From Melampsora larici-populina 98AG31 (taxonomy: Eukaryota; Basidiomycota; Pucciniomycetes; Pucciniales; Melampsoraceae), in assembly GCF_000204055.1 (NCBI RefSeq), contig NW_006768773.1:1395879-1459878 (forward strand): 64,000 bases of DNA, in the 5' to 3' direction. Below, piece by piece: positions 33,973 to 43,741 of this stretch (its first letter is position 1; each line of letters starts with the position of its first letter). The notes beneath the pieces are model-generated. The model saw only the letters and a list, made by a program, of their open reading frames with translations. It did no database searches and was not told the DNA's origin. Made by a program: the position numbers and the translations under genes.

Positions 33973-34552
33973 TAAGTTGATCGAATTGAATTGAAGTGAA
34001 AAACAAGAGAATTGATGATAAAAGGAACGGTGGATGGCAGAAAGGGGTGTTGAGTGGGTGAAGGGTGTTTGATTGGCAAAGTTTTGAATTTGGTGAAGTT
34101 CGAGTGGGTGGTGGGTGAGGTTGATGGATAGCGGTGATGGGGCAAAAGTTGCTTTTGGTCTCAAAAGCAGCCTTGAGGCTGCTTTTGAAATCGGACCAAC
34201 TTTTGGCTAAAAGTACTTTTTGGTTTTGATCAAACGACCTTTACCGAACGCCGGTGTTTTTGACCAAAACTGAAAAGTACTTTTGGCCAAAAGTACTTTT
34301 TGGTTTTGGTGTAGCTTTTGGCCAAAAGCTACTTTTCGGTTTCAGCCGAACGGGCCCTTACACACCGCACTGTCACCAACTGCACCATGATGATGTTGAG
34401 AATGTTTTTTGTTGAACAATCAAGAATTATTTCTATGTATTTTGTTTGATCTGGCAGGTAAGTTTGACACCTGTCACAACTTTACTGCCAGGCGCACGGA
34501 CCATCTGTTGATTTTGAAAACTTCTCAATTTCAACCTTTATGAAATCTACTG

Positions 34553-35159
34553 TACACAAATATACCACCAAAAACACATGACTGTACTGGGTTCGGTTTG
34601 AATAGGGAGTCAAAAGAAGTGAATCATTTCAATCAGTCGGTGTTTAGCAGGTCAACACGAGTTGAGTCAAAGGACACACATACTTTGAATCAGGAATAAG
34701 ATAAGAAATCGATTTGATGAAATTGAAGGTATCTGATGAACGGAACAGGATATTGAACCCGCGGGAAAGATAAGGAAGATATTCAGAAATCAGAGGATTG
34801 ATATCATTATGAGAAAGGCATTCAAGGAGCTTACTTGAGTCAAAGCCAGGATATTACAGTCAAGACCAAGAGGGTAAGATCATGTAATGAAAGCTTGAGA
34901 GATATCCTCAATTCTCAAAGGATATGGTGAGGTAGAGAGAAGGGATTGGACGATTCAAGTGATCCATGGATGGGTTTGGAGGCGGTGGATTGGTGCTGAT
35001 GAGTCGGCAGCACCGATTGTGATTGGTGGACAGCCCCTGTCAATTGGATACACTTCAATCACGATTGAAGGCTATGTATGCTTATAAAATGGCCTGTATT
35101 GGCCTGTATTGATGAGAAAATAAAAAATAAAAAATGGGAATGGACAAGCAAAACTGGAA
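34553..35159. other. Spacer without recognised gene
   Basis: About 600 bp, moderately purine-rich, no ORF of note. No element ends were recognised here. Confidence 0.35.
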
Positions 35160-35363
35160 TGACTGTACATATAATTCTGTAGCTGCTCCGGAAATATTGT
35201 TCAGGCAATTTCTTGGTAACCAAAAGGGTGTTACATGCGGTTAAGTTCATGAGATTAAATTTACACCAAAAAGTTGGGTCAGTGTATGTAGTCAATCTTT
35301 TGAATGCTTTTGTCAATCTGAAAAAGTTACAGCATGTATTACTTATGAATAACTTATCCTGAT

Positions 35364-35744
35364 TGTTACGGCTGAGCTGAACTAGGCATCATATATAGAT
35401 GGCTTGGCATCTAACCTGATCTCACCCATTTTTGGTTTAGGCTGGTTGGAATGCTAGGGAAGGATGTAACATGGTGTTTCACTAATTTTCTTCCAGTCAT
35501 AATTGTAACGCCATGCAAAACATGTTTCATATAAATTGCATTTGTTTTTCCTACAAACTTGTTGTTTCTCTATTGTCACATCACAATTCTTATTTGTTTT
35601 GGTAGACCTTTCACTGACAACTAGTTCACTAGGTTAGAACTCTATCTTCATTTCATGCAATTGTCACAATTCTTATTTGTTTTGGTAGACCTTTCACTGA
35701 CAACTAGTTCACTTGTTTACGTTCCATCCTCTTTCGTCTTATCA
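35364..35744. mobile_element. Solo LTR, 381 bp, 5-bp target duplication
   Basis: The insert starts TGTTACGG and ends TTATCA, the TG..CA ends expected of a long terminal repeat. It is flanked by CTGAT at 35,359-35,363 and 35,745-35,749. The empty site is preserved in the inverted repeat copy at 27,930, where one CTGAT is present. No retrotransposon genes are nearby, so it is a solo LTR left by recombination. Confidence 0.8.
35581..35713. repeat. 50-bp direct repeat within the solo LTR
   Basis: The 50 bases from 35,581 recur exactly or nearly so from 35,664 (offset 83 bp). Both start TCACAATTCTTATTTG and end CAACTAGTTCACT. It is probably a promoter-region duplication in the LTR. Confidence 0.85.
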
Positions 35745-35915
35745 CTGATGAGCAGATAACTGAGTAGAACTGTATGTACATGATAACCACCTATTCACTG
35801 AGCCTGCTACACATATGTAGTGTGGGTATCATGGCTCAGGTGTGGAGTGATAGATCATTTTATGATAAATCATATTCCCAATCATTTTTTCCTGCCCACT
35901 TGAGGAAGTTGAATA

Positions 35916-36122
35916 ATGTTTGCAGTGCTTGCACCATATAGTCCCGATTTCAATCTGATGAAGAAAGCCTTTGAAGTGATCAAAAGCCATGTGCATCAAA
36001 CTCAAGCACTGGTTGGTGATTTCACCTCTGAAGAAGAAGCTGGGATTATTTGCACTACAACTAAGGATGTGATCACCCCAAAGTCGGTTTGGAGCCTACA
36101 TGATGGCTGGGGTTGTTTGTAA
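35916..36122 (+). pseudogene. IS630/Tc1-type DDE transposase, C-terminal fragment
   Basis: The 68-codon frame contains LAPYSPDFNLMKKAFEVIKS, matching the end of DDE_3-type (IS630/Tc1/mariner) transposases. In that family PYSPDFNPIE carries the third catalytic acidic residue. Here the expected Glu region reads LMKK, so the acidic residue is lost. No N-terminal part with the first two Asp residues is present. It is a relic whose upstream border coincides with the end of the dispersed repeat. Confidence 0.65.
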
Positions 36123-36364
36123 ATATCTGGACCTTTGTGTCAAACAGGTGATACTACATAGAGGATACTCTTGTAACAAAAGGTGTATGGATCTTTGTTA
36201 TCTATGATTGTTTTTCTTATCATTAAGCCAAGTTGTGAGTCTACCATGGGCTGAAAAAATCTATGTACATAATATTTTCTCTCCAAACAAGTCAAATCTC
36301 AAGTTTGGATCTATCTGAGCCTTTGACTACACACCAGGGACAACTTTACATTGCAAATGACATA

Positions 36365-36565
36365 CAGCCATTCCGATATTGCTTGTTGCACCCTTTTGAA
36401 AAGAAAAAGTTTGTGAGCTCGAAACCTAAGTTTTAACCGGTTAAAACCTGAAGTTTGGCTGTATTGCCTTGAATTACAGCTGAGTTTGAAGTTTTATCGA
36501 GTAAAAACTTAGGTTTCAACTTTTTCTTTTTCAAAACGGAGCGACAAGCAATATCGGAATGGCTG
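36365..36565. mobile_element. Tc1/mariner-type MITE, 201 bp, TA target duplication
   Basis: The ends are CAGCCATTCCGATATTGC and its reverse complement, flanked by TA on both sides. Inverted repeats extend some 75 bp with small differences and include AACCTAAGTTTT. It has no coding content. It is a typical Stowaway-like miniature element. Confidence 0.85.
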
Positions 36566-36629
36566 TATGATAATCCATGTTGAGATTAGTCAACATCAGA
36601 CACCGCGGGAATCATTAAGTGTGAAACCG

Positions 36630-37007
36630 GATTGAGCAAAGTTGTGGTGTCCGGGTCTGCGACTTCCTTCAATCACGGACCTCGTTTGCCATGGGTTTGC
36701 CATAGGTTTGCAAGCTTGTCTCGAGCTGCCCTCTACATAGTCATCCACTCAGGCTGTAGTATGGACTAATGGAGAGACCATATGTCTAGACTCTTGTAAC
36801 ATATACATGATAAAGCTCATGACTCATACATGATCTTGAGTGGTCTGAGGATATTGAAAGGAAAAACATGCATAACATGGACTGCAGCTCATGCGGACAA
36901 CTCGAGGGCAGATTGATGCAAGCTAGCAAACCTATAGCAAACCTATGGCAAACAAGATCCGCAATTGAAGAAAGTCGCGGACCCAGACACCGCGACTTTG
37001 CTCAATC
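36630..37007. repeat. Foldback element with nested hairpins, 378 bp
   Basis: The two ends (GATTGAGCAAAGT and its complement) begin arms of about 110 bp that match well. They include the blocks GTGTCYGGGTC and TTTGCCATAGGTTTGC. The outer part of each arm is itself partly palindromic (AGTCGCGG..CCGCGACT in the right arm). I could not identify a target duplication, so the superfamily is open. Confidence 0.7.
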
Positions 37008-37392
37008 AGCCCGCAGTGAGAGTACATCTGGTAAGCTACATGTACCGGATGACATGAGAAAAGATTACATGGTCTCACAACCTTTGCTGAGATTCCCAAG
37101 AGCAAGATATAAAAAAATGGACATAACTTGGTTACATACAATCAAATCTGGATGGGTTGGAAGAAACCTTTTTGAAAAAGACTAGCTTGGTGGCTAAAAG
37201 CTAGGATAACAAATAATGAACATTTGTAGGAAGCGATGGAGCTGGAAATAAAGGAAAGCCAAGTGATGGAAAGGAGGAGTGTGAAGCAGATAAAAAGGCA
37301 TTGTCAAAAGTGTGTGAGAAACATTTCGAGTTCAGCTTTAGGGTTGTTGAAGTTGTTGACCTAAATGCCATAACCAACACCCATACCAAATC
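37008..37392. promoter_or_regulatory. Upstream region of the lipid kinase gene
   Basis: A 385-bp interval between the foldback element and the start codon at 37,393. It includes the direct repeat shared with 29,842-29,930 (at 37,230-37,320). The kinase promoter probably lies within this short interval. No TATA box stands out. Confidence 0.35.
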
Positions 37393-38880
37393 ATGACTGA
37401 AATGGCCAAAGATGCAAGAAGCGACCATCAGGGAGACGAACGAGATTACCTTTTTTACGTTCTTCCATCTTCCAATCTCACTAATAGTACTACTGCCGGT
37501 GGTCTTTGTTGGCTAGAAGCTTCCCAGGAGTGCGAGACCAAGAATGATACCAATCCGAACGAAGTCAGATTAGCTCTTCCAAAGCTAGTCACTGCACCAC
37601 CCTCTCATCATGCAATCAACATCGTCTCCGAAAAGATTATTCCATTCGTTCAACCTTCAGCAGACAGTCTTGATACTTCAACGTCAGTAGATTGGCACGT
37701 CATTTGGAATCCAGCAGCTGGAAAGCGACGAGCAAAGGCTTGGTTGGAACAGCTTGTGATACCTCTTCTCACTTTTGCTGGCGCTCGTTTCAAGGTTCAC
37801 GAAACATCCTTACCAACGACCAACGACAGCAAAAATAAAAATGTTCATCAAGACATCTTTAGTCTTACGCCCGATCAAGCCAAGCCAATCGATCGAGGTC
37901 ACCCAAAGGTGATCCTCATGGGTGGTGACGGAACAACTTACGATTTTCTAAACCAGATCACTACTTATGATCCTAGCACCGGCAAACCGATCATACCATC
38001 CTTCGAACTGCTCATCATACCTCTTGGGACCGCCAATGCTCTCTTCTTCTCAGCTCATCCCTCAGCTTCAGACCTCAATAAACCGCGAAACGTCCTCAGA
38101 AGCTTACTTCTAGCTCTCTTCTCAACTACCGCCCCACCAAGCGAGCAAGTTTCAAAGACTCTCCAGCTTGCTCATGTTAGGGTCTTTGACAGTGATCACC
38201 AACTTACACATCAAGCTATAGCCCATGTTGTTATCTCGACCGCACTTCATGCTGCAATTCTTCATACTGCTGATCAACTACGTGATAGTCCCGAATTCGA
38301 AGGTTCCTCGCGATTCTTCGAGGCTTTCAAACGTAATAACACTAGGCTCTGGAAGGCTAGCTTACTGCTACTACCGATCACTTCACCAGACTCTGGATCA
38401 TCAAGCTCGATCCTTCGTTACGAGCCTGATGATGAAAAGTTCATTACGATCTCTGAATCAGATCAAGATACTTTGATGGAAGGAGAATTTAGTTACTTTA
38501 CTTCATGCTTGATCGATCGACTCGAAGCGAATTTTGTAATCGCTCCAATGCGTTCGAGTCTTACTTACGAATCTAATCATTCGATTGATATAGTAGTCCT
38601 TCGTCCTAAGAGAGATATTCGAATGAAAGATTTGGTAGGAGATGAATTAGGAACCGCATCAGCTCATCAGGTCACAGAAGTCATGTCAGGAGCTTCAAAT
38701 TCGGGTCATCATCTTCAACTCACTCTTCCAGATGGTCAACCTACAGTAGAGTACTTTCGTTGTGGTGGATGGGAATGGAGATCTGTTAGTTCGATCTCAA
38801 GATGTGATTTTTTTCTTCAAAATCGTAAAGAAGCTGATGATCTTACTCTTCAAATCTTTGTTATCTTAGTCAAGCCCTGA
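37393..38880 (+). CDS. Lipid kinase with diacylglycerol/sphingosine-kinase catalytic domain
   Basis: An unspliced 495-residue protein. The DAGK catalytic domain (about 98-250) begins WHVIWNPAAGKRR and includes the nucleotide-binding glycine motif GGDGTT at 177-182. A following IPLGTANALF (about 207-216) is where family members have GTGNDF or GTANAL. The C-terminal half contains the second beta-rich domain with a GEF-containing segment near 370. Enzymes of this family phosphorylate diacylglycerol, sphingoid bases or related lipids on membranes. Which lipid is used here cannot be read from the sequence, though the lack of C1 zinc domains and of membrane segments makes it more like sphingosine/long-chain-base kinases. 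The gene is intronless, unlike its neighbours. It converges with CSN4. Confidence 0.75.
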   Translation: MTEMAKDARSDHQGDERDYLFYVLPSSNLTNSTTAGGLCWLEASQECETKNDTNPNEVRLALPKLVTAPPSHHAINIVSEKIIPFVQPSADSLDTSTSVDWHVIWNPAAGKRRAKAWLEQLVIPLLTFAGARFKVHETSLPTTNDSKNKNVHQDIFSLTPDQAKPIDRGHPKVILMGGDGTTYDFLNQITTYDPSTGKPIIPSFELLIIPLGTANALFFSAHPSASDLNKPRNVLRSLLLALFSTTAPPSEQVSKTLQLAHVRVFDSDHQLTHQAIAHVVISTALHAAILHTADQLRDSPEFEGSSRFFEAFKRNNTRLWKASLLLLPITSPDSGSSSSILRYEPDDEKFITISESDQDTLMEGEFSYFTSCLIDRLEANFVIAPMRSSLTYESNHSIDIVVLRPKRDIRMKDLVGDELGTASAHQVTEVMSGASNSGHHLQLTLPDGQPTVEYFRCGGWEWRSVSSISRCDFFLQNRKEADDLTLQIFVILVKP

Positions 38881-39618
38881 TCAAGAAGTTTGTATTGATG
38901 GAATGTTGATCAAGATCCCTGAAAATGGATCAGTTCAATGCGCTGTCATCAACAATACCACCCATCGCGTTATCATGTGGTAAACGTCCAGTGACTTTTG
39001 ATGTATAATTTTCAATCGGTACGAGGCAGCTGGTAAATTGTTTCAGCCTGGTCTTCAAGGTGGACTTGTTTTTCTGTTTCATGGCTTATGAATCCAGGTG
39101 GTTCTGTTCTCTCAAATGAGTTTTTGTGTGCAATGTTTCGAGCCTGATTGCAATACTACATGAAGATATACTAGATGAAGCTTATTCCATAGGTACCATG
39201 GCGATGACTACATAGATACGAGTCAAGGTGTCTTTCCTGTCCACAGTGAGTTCTAGAGGCTTGCAGCACTTGACTTCGAGGGGTCCCACAAGAGATGACG
39301 CTTAATCAGATGAAGTTTTCAGAGAAAAGGTATTGTCCAGTGGCTTTGCAATTCGTGTGGGTCAAACACCTTTGAAAACCACACTATCTACACTTTCAAT
39401 CCTACATAAATATATAAGATAATATTTGAGTGTGTACAGCATCAGTGAGACTCTTGGATGTCAATCCATTGATATGGTTCATATTTTAAGTATTACTACA
39501 GTTGTCAACAAAAGAAGACAAACCACAACAGAGAAGAAGATGAAGAGAAGTGGTAAAGGATTATGTCCCTATGACATATCTTTTTTGTTTAAGCCAGAAA
39601 TAAAGTAACACAAAGAGT
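38881..39618. other. Convergent 3' intergenic region
   Basis: 740 bp between two convergent genes. It is expected to hold both 3' untranslated regions and poly(A) sites; AATAAA-like and TATATAA-like words are present near 39,410. The short frame at 39426-39608 shows no support. Confidence 0.4.
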
Positions 39619-41282
39619 TCATGCGGCAATGGGTGCGATTCCTTTTGACACTAAGATCTCAGAGACTTGTTCATAAATTGCTTCGACTTTTTGTGAAGTT
39701 TCTCGAATCTGAAATCGCATGAAAGTGAAGTAATTGAAGGTGATCAGTAAATCCTCAGAGCTTGCTTAACAAACTAGATTGGATGCAAATAAAACAAAGG
39801 ATCACTCACTGCCTCATCCCATCTGATAGTAGCAGGTACAATCTCCAACATCTCATCAGCACCTTCAGCTCCTGCCTTTCCACCACCCGCAGCAGCCACA
39901 TTGCTGACAACTACATCCCCATCCACTTTTCGTTCGCGCTGAAAAGTGACCATGCGCTCGACTTGATCAATCGAAGCCTTCAATCTACCCTCCTGAATCA
40001 TAGTTCTAGCCATCAATTCTACAGCGCCAGCAGTAAGACCCACAAGATTTCCAAGACCTTTCAGAGTGATATGATTATAAATCTTTGAAGCTGATAATAA
40101 GTTATGTTGCATGACTGCTCTGTCAAAGACGGTCTCAGGACTTCTTTTCAAGTCTCTTACTGATCCATCTTTCATGGTTTGATCTTGATCTGTTTCATCA
40201 TCATCTTGATGAATCAAACTACTCGAAGGTAATCTAGCTAATTGATGTGGTTGAAGTCGTTTTTCAAATTCAACTAATTCATCAGCTCTAATGATTTGAC
40301 CTAAGAACATTTTAGATAAAATCTTATGATCTTTTAAATTTAAGGTTCTTTCATCACGAAACAAAGTGGTTAATAACCAAGATCTTGAAGGACCGGCTGG
40401 TGCTAAAACTGAACAAATCAATGATGCACTTAAACATTGTTCTCTTTCTTCTTCTGCTAAGTTTGGTGTAAAACTGATTTCATGATATTTTTTACTTGCT
40501 TCTTCAAATTTACGTTTGGCATCAAAGATTCTGGCTTGTGAAAGTTTAAAAGATAAAATCGTATGCTGTCAAAAAAATTCACATTTAGCAATTCATCATT
40601 AATTTCACCATGTGCTTTACGTTTGTTTTGTAAAGAGAAGATGGGTCTTACCTCGTCTTTTGTATCTTTCATGTATGAATTAGCTCTAGATAGATAAGTT
40701 TCAGCTGATGTCGCGTCATCATCTTCAAGTAAAAGTCTAAGAATCCGTATATAAATCTTTAATCGATATTCATCTGATACTGTCCTAAAAAAATCAAGAA
40801 GATGGATTAATGTCTAAAGATCAAAAAGAGTTTAAAATTTCGAATTGAGATCAAAAGAAAACAGTGAAACCTTGAATGAACCTATTTGTACCGGTTAATG
40901 GGATCCCTTGTAAAACTTTAGCAGCACCAGACCAATCTTCTTCTTCTTCTAATAAATCAGCTAAAGCTTCTCTCAGATCAGTCACTTGTTCTTCAAATCT
41001 ACTTTCTCTATTACAAAATTCAGTTTGATTTAAGATCGTTTCAATCAATTGACGTTTGAATTCTCGGTCAGATTCTTCTTTGATATGTTTGATTAATTCA
41101 TTCAAGACTGTTTTAGTGACTAATAATCCTACTGCATCTTGTACTATTGATCCTATGAAGATATTCAATGAATGGATTGTTTGATGGTCTTTTTTGGTTA
41201 AGATGGTGTGTAATAGTTCAATGTAGGCTGATGATTTAGATGTTTGATTTAATTTACTGATTTCTGATAATCGAACTTCCAT
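39619..41282 (-). CDS. CSN4: COP9 signalosome complex subunit 4
   Basis: Four minus-strand exons, 41282-40882, 40784-40652, 40565-39810 and 39708-39619, give 459 residues in an open frame. CSN4 is a PCI-domain subunit of the COP9 signalosome, which removes NEDD8 from cullins in the nucleus and cytosol. The N-terminal two-thirds is a helical-repeat solenoid. The PCI/winged-helix part shows KMFLGQIIRADELVEFEKRL, HNLLSASKIYNHITLKGLG and a final helix ending SKGIAPIAA. The length exceeds the usual 400 or so because of an acidic insert (DDDETDQDQ region) and an Ala/Gly-rich loop near residue 415. The first donor is GTTCAT, weaker than usual. The gene diverges from threonine synthase with only 310 bp between start codons. 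Confidence 0.85.
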
Positions 41283-41592
41283 TGTTTCTTCTTCCTTTCC
41301 TTTCCTTTGATTTGATTAGTTTACTTCAAGTGTAGATATGATAAGTTTGATTTGATCGAGTGATGCTGAGTATGTATTTCTCTTTCTTTGTGATGTAAAT
41401 ATATTGGGTGTGATCAGATGTCGAGGCTGTGATACGTGATGAGGATGCTTATAGAGTGTATCCAGTATGCTACTATCCTAACTTGAGCCAATCGGAGTTG
41501 ACAAGTTTCTCAAAATTCTCATTCAACTCAACTGTCTTCTTTCTTCATTCTCATTCTTGTGCTTATCTTCTCTCAGACCAAATCAACATCCA
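41283..41592. promoter_or_regulatory. Shared divergent promoter of CSN4 and threonine synthase
   Basis: The two start codons lie 310 bp apart on opposite strands. The interval includes C+T-rich tracts on each side (CTTCTTCCTTTCC near the CSN4 start and its equivalents near 41,520-41,560), typical of fungal leaders. No clear TATA or Gcn4 site (TGACTC) was found. Confidence 0.5.
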
Positions 41593-43741
41593 ATGCATTA
41601 CTTTTCAACTCGAGGTGGCGATTCACGTTTATCATTTGAAGAGGTCTGCCTAAAGTTTACCTAAACTTTCTTTCAACTCAACATCAATCATTCCAAACTT
41701 CAGCTTCTCTGCAACATATAGACTGACCACCTATGAATTTTGATTCGATGTCTTTTTTACCGAATTCATTTCATTTACATCAAAGACAGTCTTAGCTGGA
41801 CTTGCTCCCAACGGTGGTCTTTATATCCCTTCCTCAATTCCCACTTTACCTGAAAATTGGCAAACCCAATGGGAATCTCTTTCATTTACTGAATTGGCTT
41901 TAGAAATTTATTCTCTTTATATACCGATTACTGAAATCTCAAGAAACGAACTGGCTGAACTTATCAATCGATCTTATTCAACCTTTTCACATCCTTCTAT
42001 CGCACCTATCAGAACTCTCGATCCCACTACATCTGTTCTTGAACTTTGGCATGGTCCTACTTTCGCATTCAAGGATGTTGCTTTACAATTCTTGGGAAAC
42101 TTGTTTGAATTTTTCTTGGCACGTAAGAATTCTACACGACAACATAAACAGAGGATCACGGTTGTAGGTGCTACAAGTGGTGATACTGGTAGTGCAGCTA
42201 TCTATGGTCTTAGAGGTAAAAAGGATGTTTCAATCTTCATTTTACATCCTAAAGGTAGAGTTAGTCCGATTCAAGAAGCTCAAATGACGACTGTCTTGGA
42301 CTCTAATGTCTTTAATTTGGCTGTGGAGGGTACATTTGATGATTGTCAAGTGAGTTGACTATGAAAACCTATCATTCTTAGGCGAAAAAAATAACAATCT
42401 TACTAAACGATTTTAACTTTTGGATTGTTTTTTTAGGATATTGTTAAAAGTTTATTTAGTGATGCAGAATTTAAAGAATCGTATCAATTAGGAGCCATTA
42501 ATTCGATTAATTGGGCTAGGATCTTAGCTCAAATTGTGTATTATTTTTCATCTTATTTTGAACTTAGAAAACATGCAAAACTTAATCATCGAATTCAATA
42601 TGTCGTACCGACTGGTAACTTTGGAGATATCTTGGCTGGGTTTTATGCTTTTAAGATGGGTTTACCTATGGGTTCGGAAGATGGAAGCTGTCCTGGATTG
42701 GTGATTGCCACTAATGCTAATGATATTTTGACAAGGTTAGTGTTTTTTTTCAGATAATCAGATTTGATCTTCACATCTAATAAGAAACTTTGTCGGCTTT
42801 TTTTTGTTTAGGTTTTGGGAAACTGGCGCTTACGAAAAATCGCATGTTGCTTCTACACAACCGAGCGTTGACACTGCTGGCGGGCCTAACCCTACTGAAT
42901 GTGCTGCAGGAGCATCTGATGGTAAACAAGCCACCTCCGATAGGAATGACAGCAAGAATGGAGGAGTGAAAGAAACTCTAAGTCCGGCGATGGATATTTT
43001 AGTTTCTAGTAACTTTGAACGATTACTCTTTTATCTTGCGCTTGATACGTTAGTTTTGAATTATTATTATTTTACATTTGATGATCCTGATCTTCTTAAT
43101 ATCTCATTTATTTCGAATTTATGTCTAACACAGGTTAACGACATCAGAACGATCAGAAGAAGATAAGATTAGAAAAAGTCAAGCACAAGTCAATCAATGG
43201 ATGCAAGAATTAAAAACCAATGGAAAGTTTGTAGTCCCCACTGAAACCTTACAACTCGCAAAACAAATCTTTGTAGCAGGTAGAGCATCAGATGAAGACA
43301 CATGTGAAACGATCCGATTACATTTCGAAAGAGAAGGAGATCGATATATTGTGGATCCTCATACGGCTGTTGGATTATTTGTTGCTAAAACCCAAAAATC
43401 AGTCAAGTAAATCCAAAATCTAATTCTTTGAAGGATGTACTTTTTTTTTGATTGAACTGACTTGATGGGTTTATTTTTGGAAAACTTGAAGTCCTTTGAA
43501 TATGATTCAATTGGTTTTAGCAACAGCTCATCCAGCGAAATTTTCAGAAGCCGTTCAAAAAGGAATCAGTGCTTCTAAAGGATTTAATGAATTTGATTTT
43601 GAAAAAGATGTTTTACCAAATGAATTTAAAGGGTTATTAGAAAAACCTAAGAAAATCATTGAAGTCAATGGGATTGAAGATTGGAAAACTCAAGAGATTG
43701 TGGTTAGAGAAGTTAAGAGATTGTTTGGTGAATCGAATTGA
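41593..43741 (+). CDS. THR4: Threonine synthase
   Basis: Six exons, 41593-41643, 41786-42349, 42437-42735, 42812-43048, 43134-43406 and 43492-43741, join to 557 residues. The enzyme converts O-phosphohomoserine to threonine with pyridoxal phosphate, the last step of the pathway, in the cytosol. The N-terminus MHYFSTRGGDSRLSFEE and then VLAGLAPNGGLYIP match the family. HGPTFAFKD carries the cofactor-binding Lys (about 113), followed by GATSGDTGSAA. VPTGNFGDILAG and the late block LATAHPAKF are present too. A 30-40 residue insert rich in Ala, Gly and Asn after WETGAY sits where other fungi have a shorter loop. The first intron donor is GTCTGC, and I used the AG at 41784-41785 because the next AG creates a stop. 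All frames join cleanly, so the gene looks functional. Confidence 0.88.

Larger units (their letters stand above)
30852..34357. mobile_element. Harbinger-type element, 3,506 bp, TTA target duplication, Myb gene only
   Basis: The element begins GGGCCCGTTTGGCTG and ends with the reverse complement of GGGCCCGTTCGGCTG. It is flanked by TTA on both sides (30849-30851 and 34358-34360). TTA/TAA duplications and GGGCC..GTTTGG ends fit PIF/Harbinger. Subterminal DNA holds repeated AAAAGT.ACTTTT words and hairpins. Inside is one gene, the Myb/SANT protein at 31583-32996 (minus), but no Harbinger nuclease. A CACTA-type MITE (33157-33972) is inserted upstream of that gene. Subtracting the MITE and one TAA leaves about 2.69 kb. 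The nuclease would have to come from elsewhere in the genome. Confidence 0.85.
30387..34552. mobile_element. Outer TA-flanked (Tc1/mariner-like) non-autonomous element, split by a nested insertion
   Basis: Both ends carry inverted repeats of about 115 bp starting CAGTAGATTTCATAAAGG, and both are flanked by TA (30385-30386 and 34553-34554). The arms share CGTGCGCCTGGCAGTAAAG and GACAGGTGTCAAACTTACC. Without the nested insert (30852-34357 plus one TTA) the element would be about 657 bp. It codes for nothing. The TA duplication and CAGT start fit the Tc1/mariner superfamily. The near-identical arms imply that it was intact when the inner element landed. Confidence 0.82.
35160..35925. repeat. Dispersed repeat, right inverted copy, split by a solo LTR
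   Basis: It is the reverse-complement partner of 27,750-28,130. The copy is collinear except for an insertion between 35,364 and 35,749. The reconstructed join (CCTGAT followed by GAGCAG) matches the left copy, where the same sequence is uninterrupted. This dates the solo LTR after the duplication that made the inverted pair. Confidence 0.72.
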
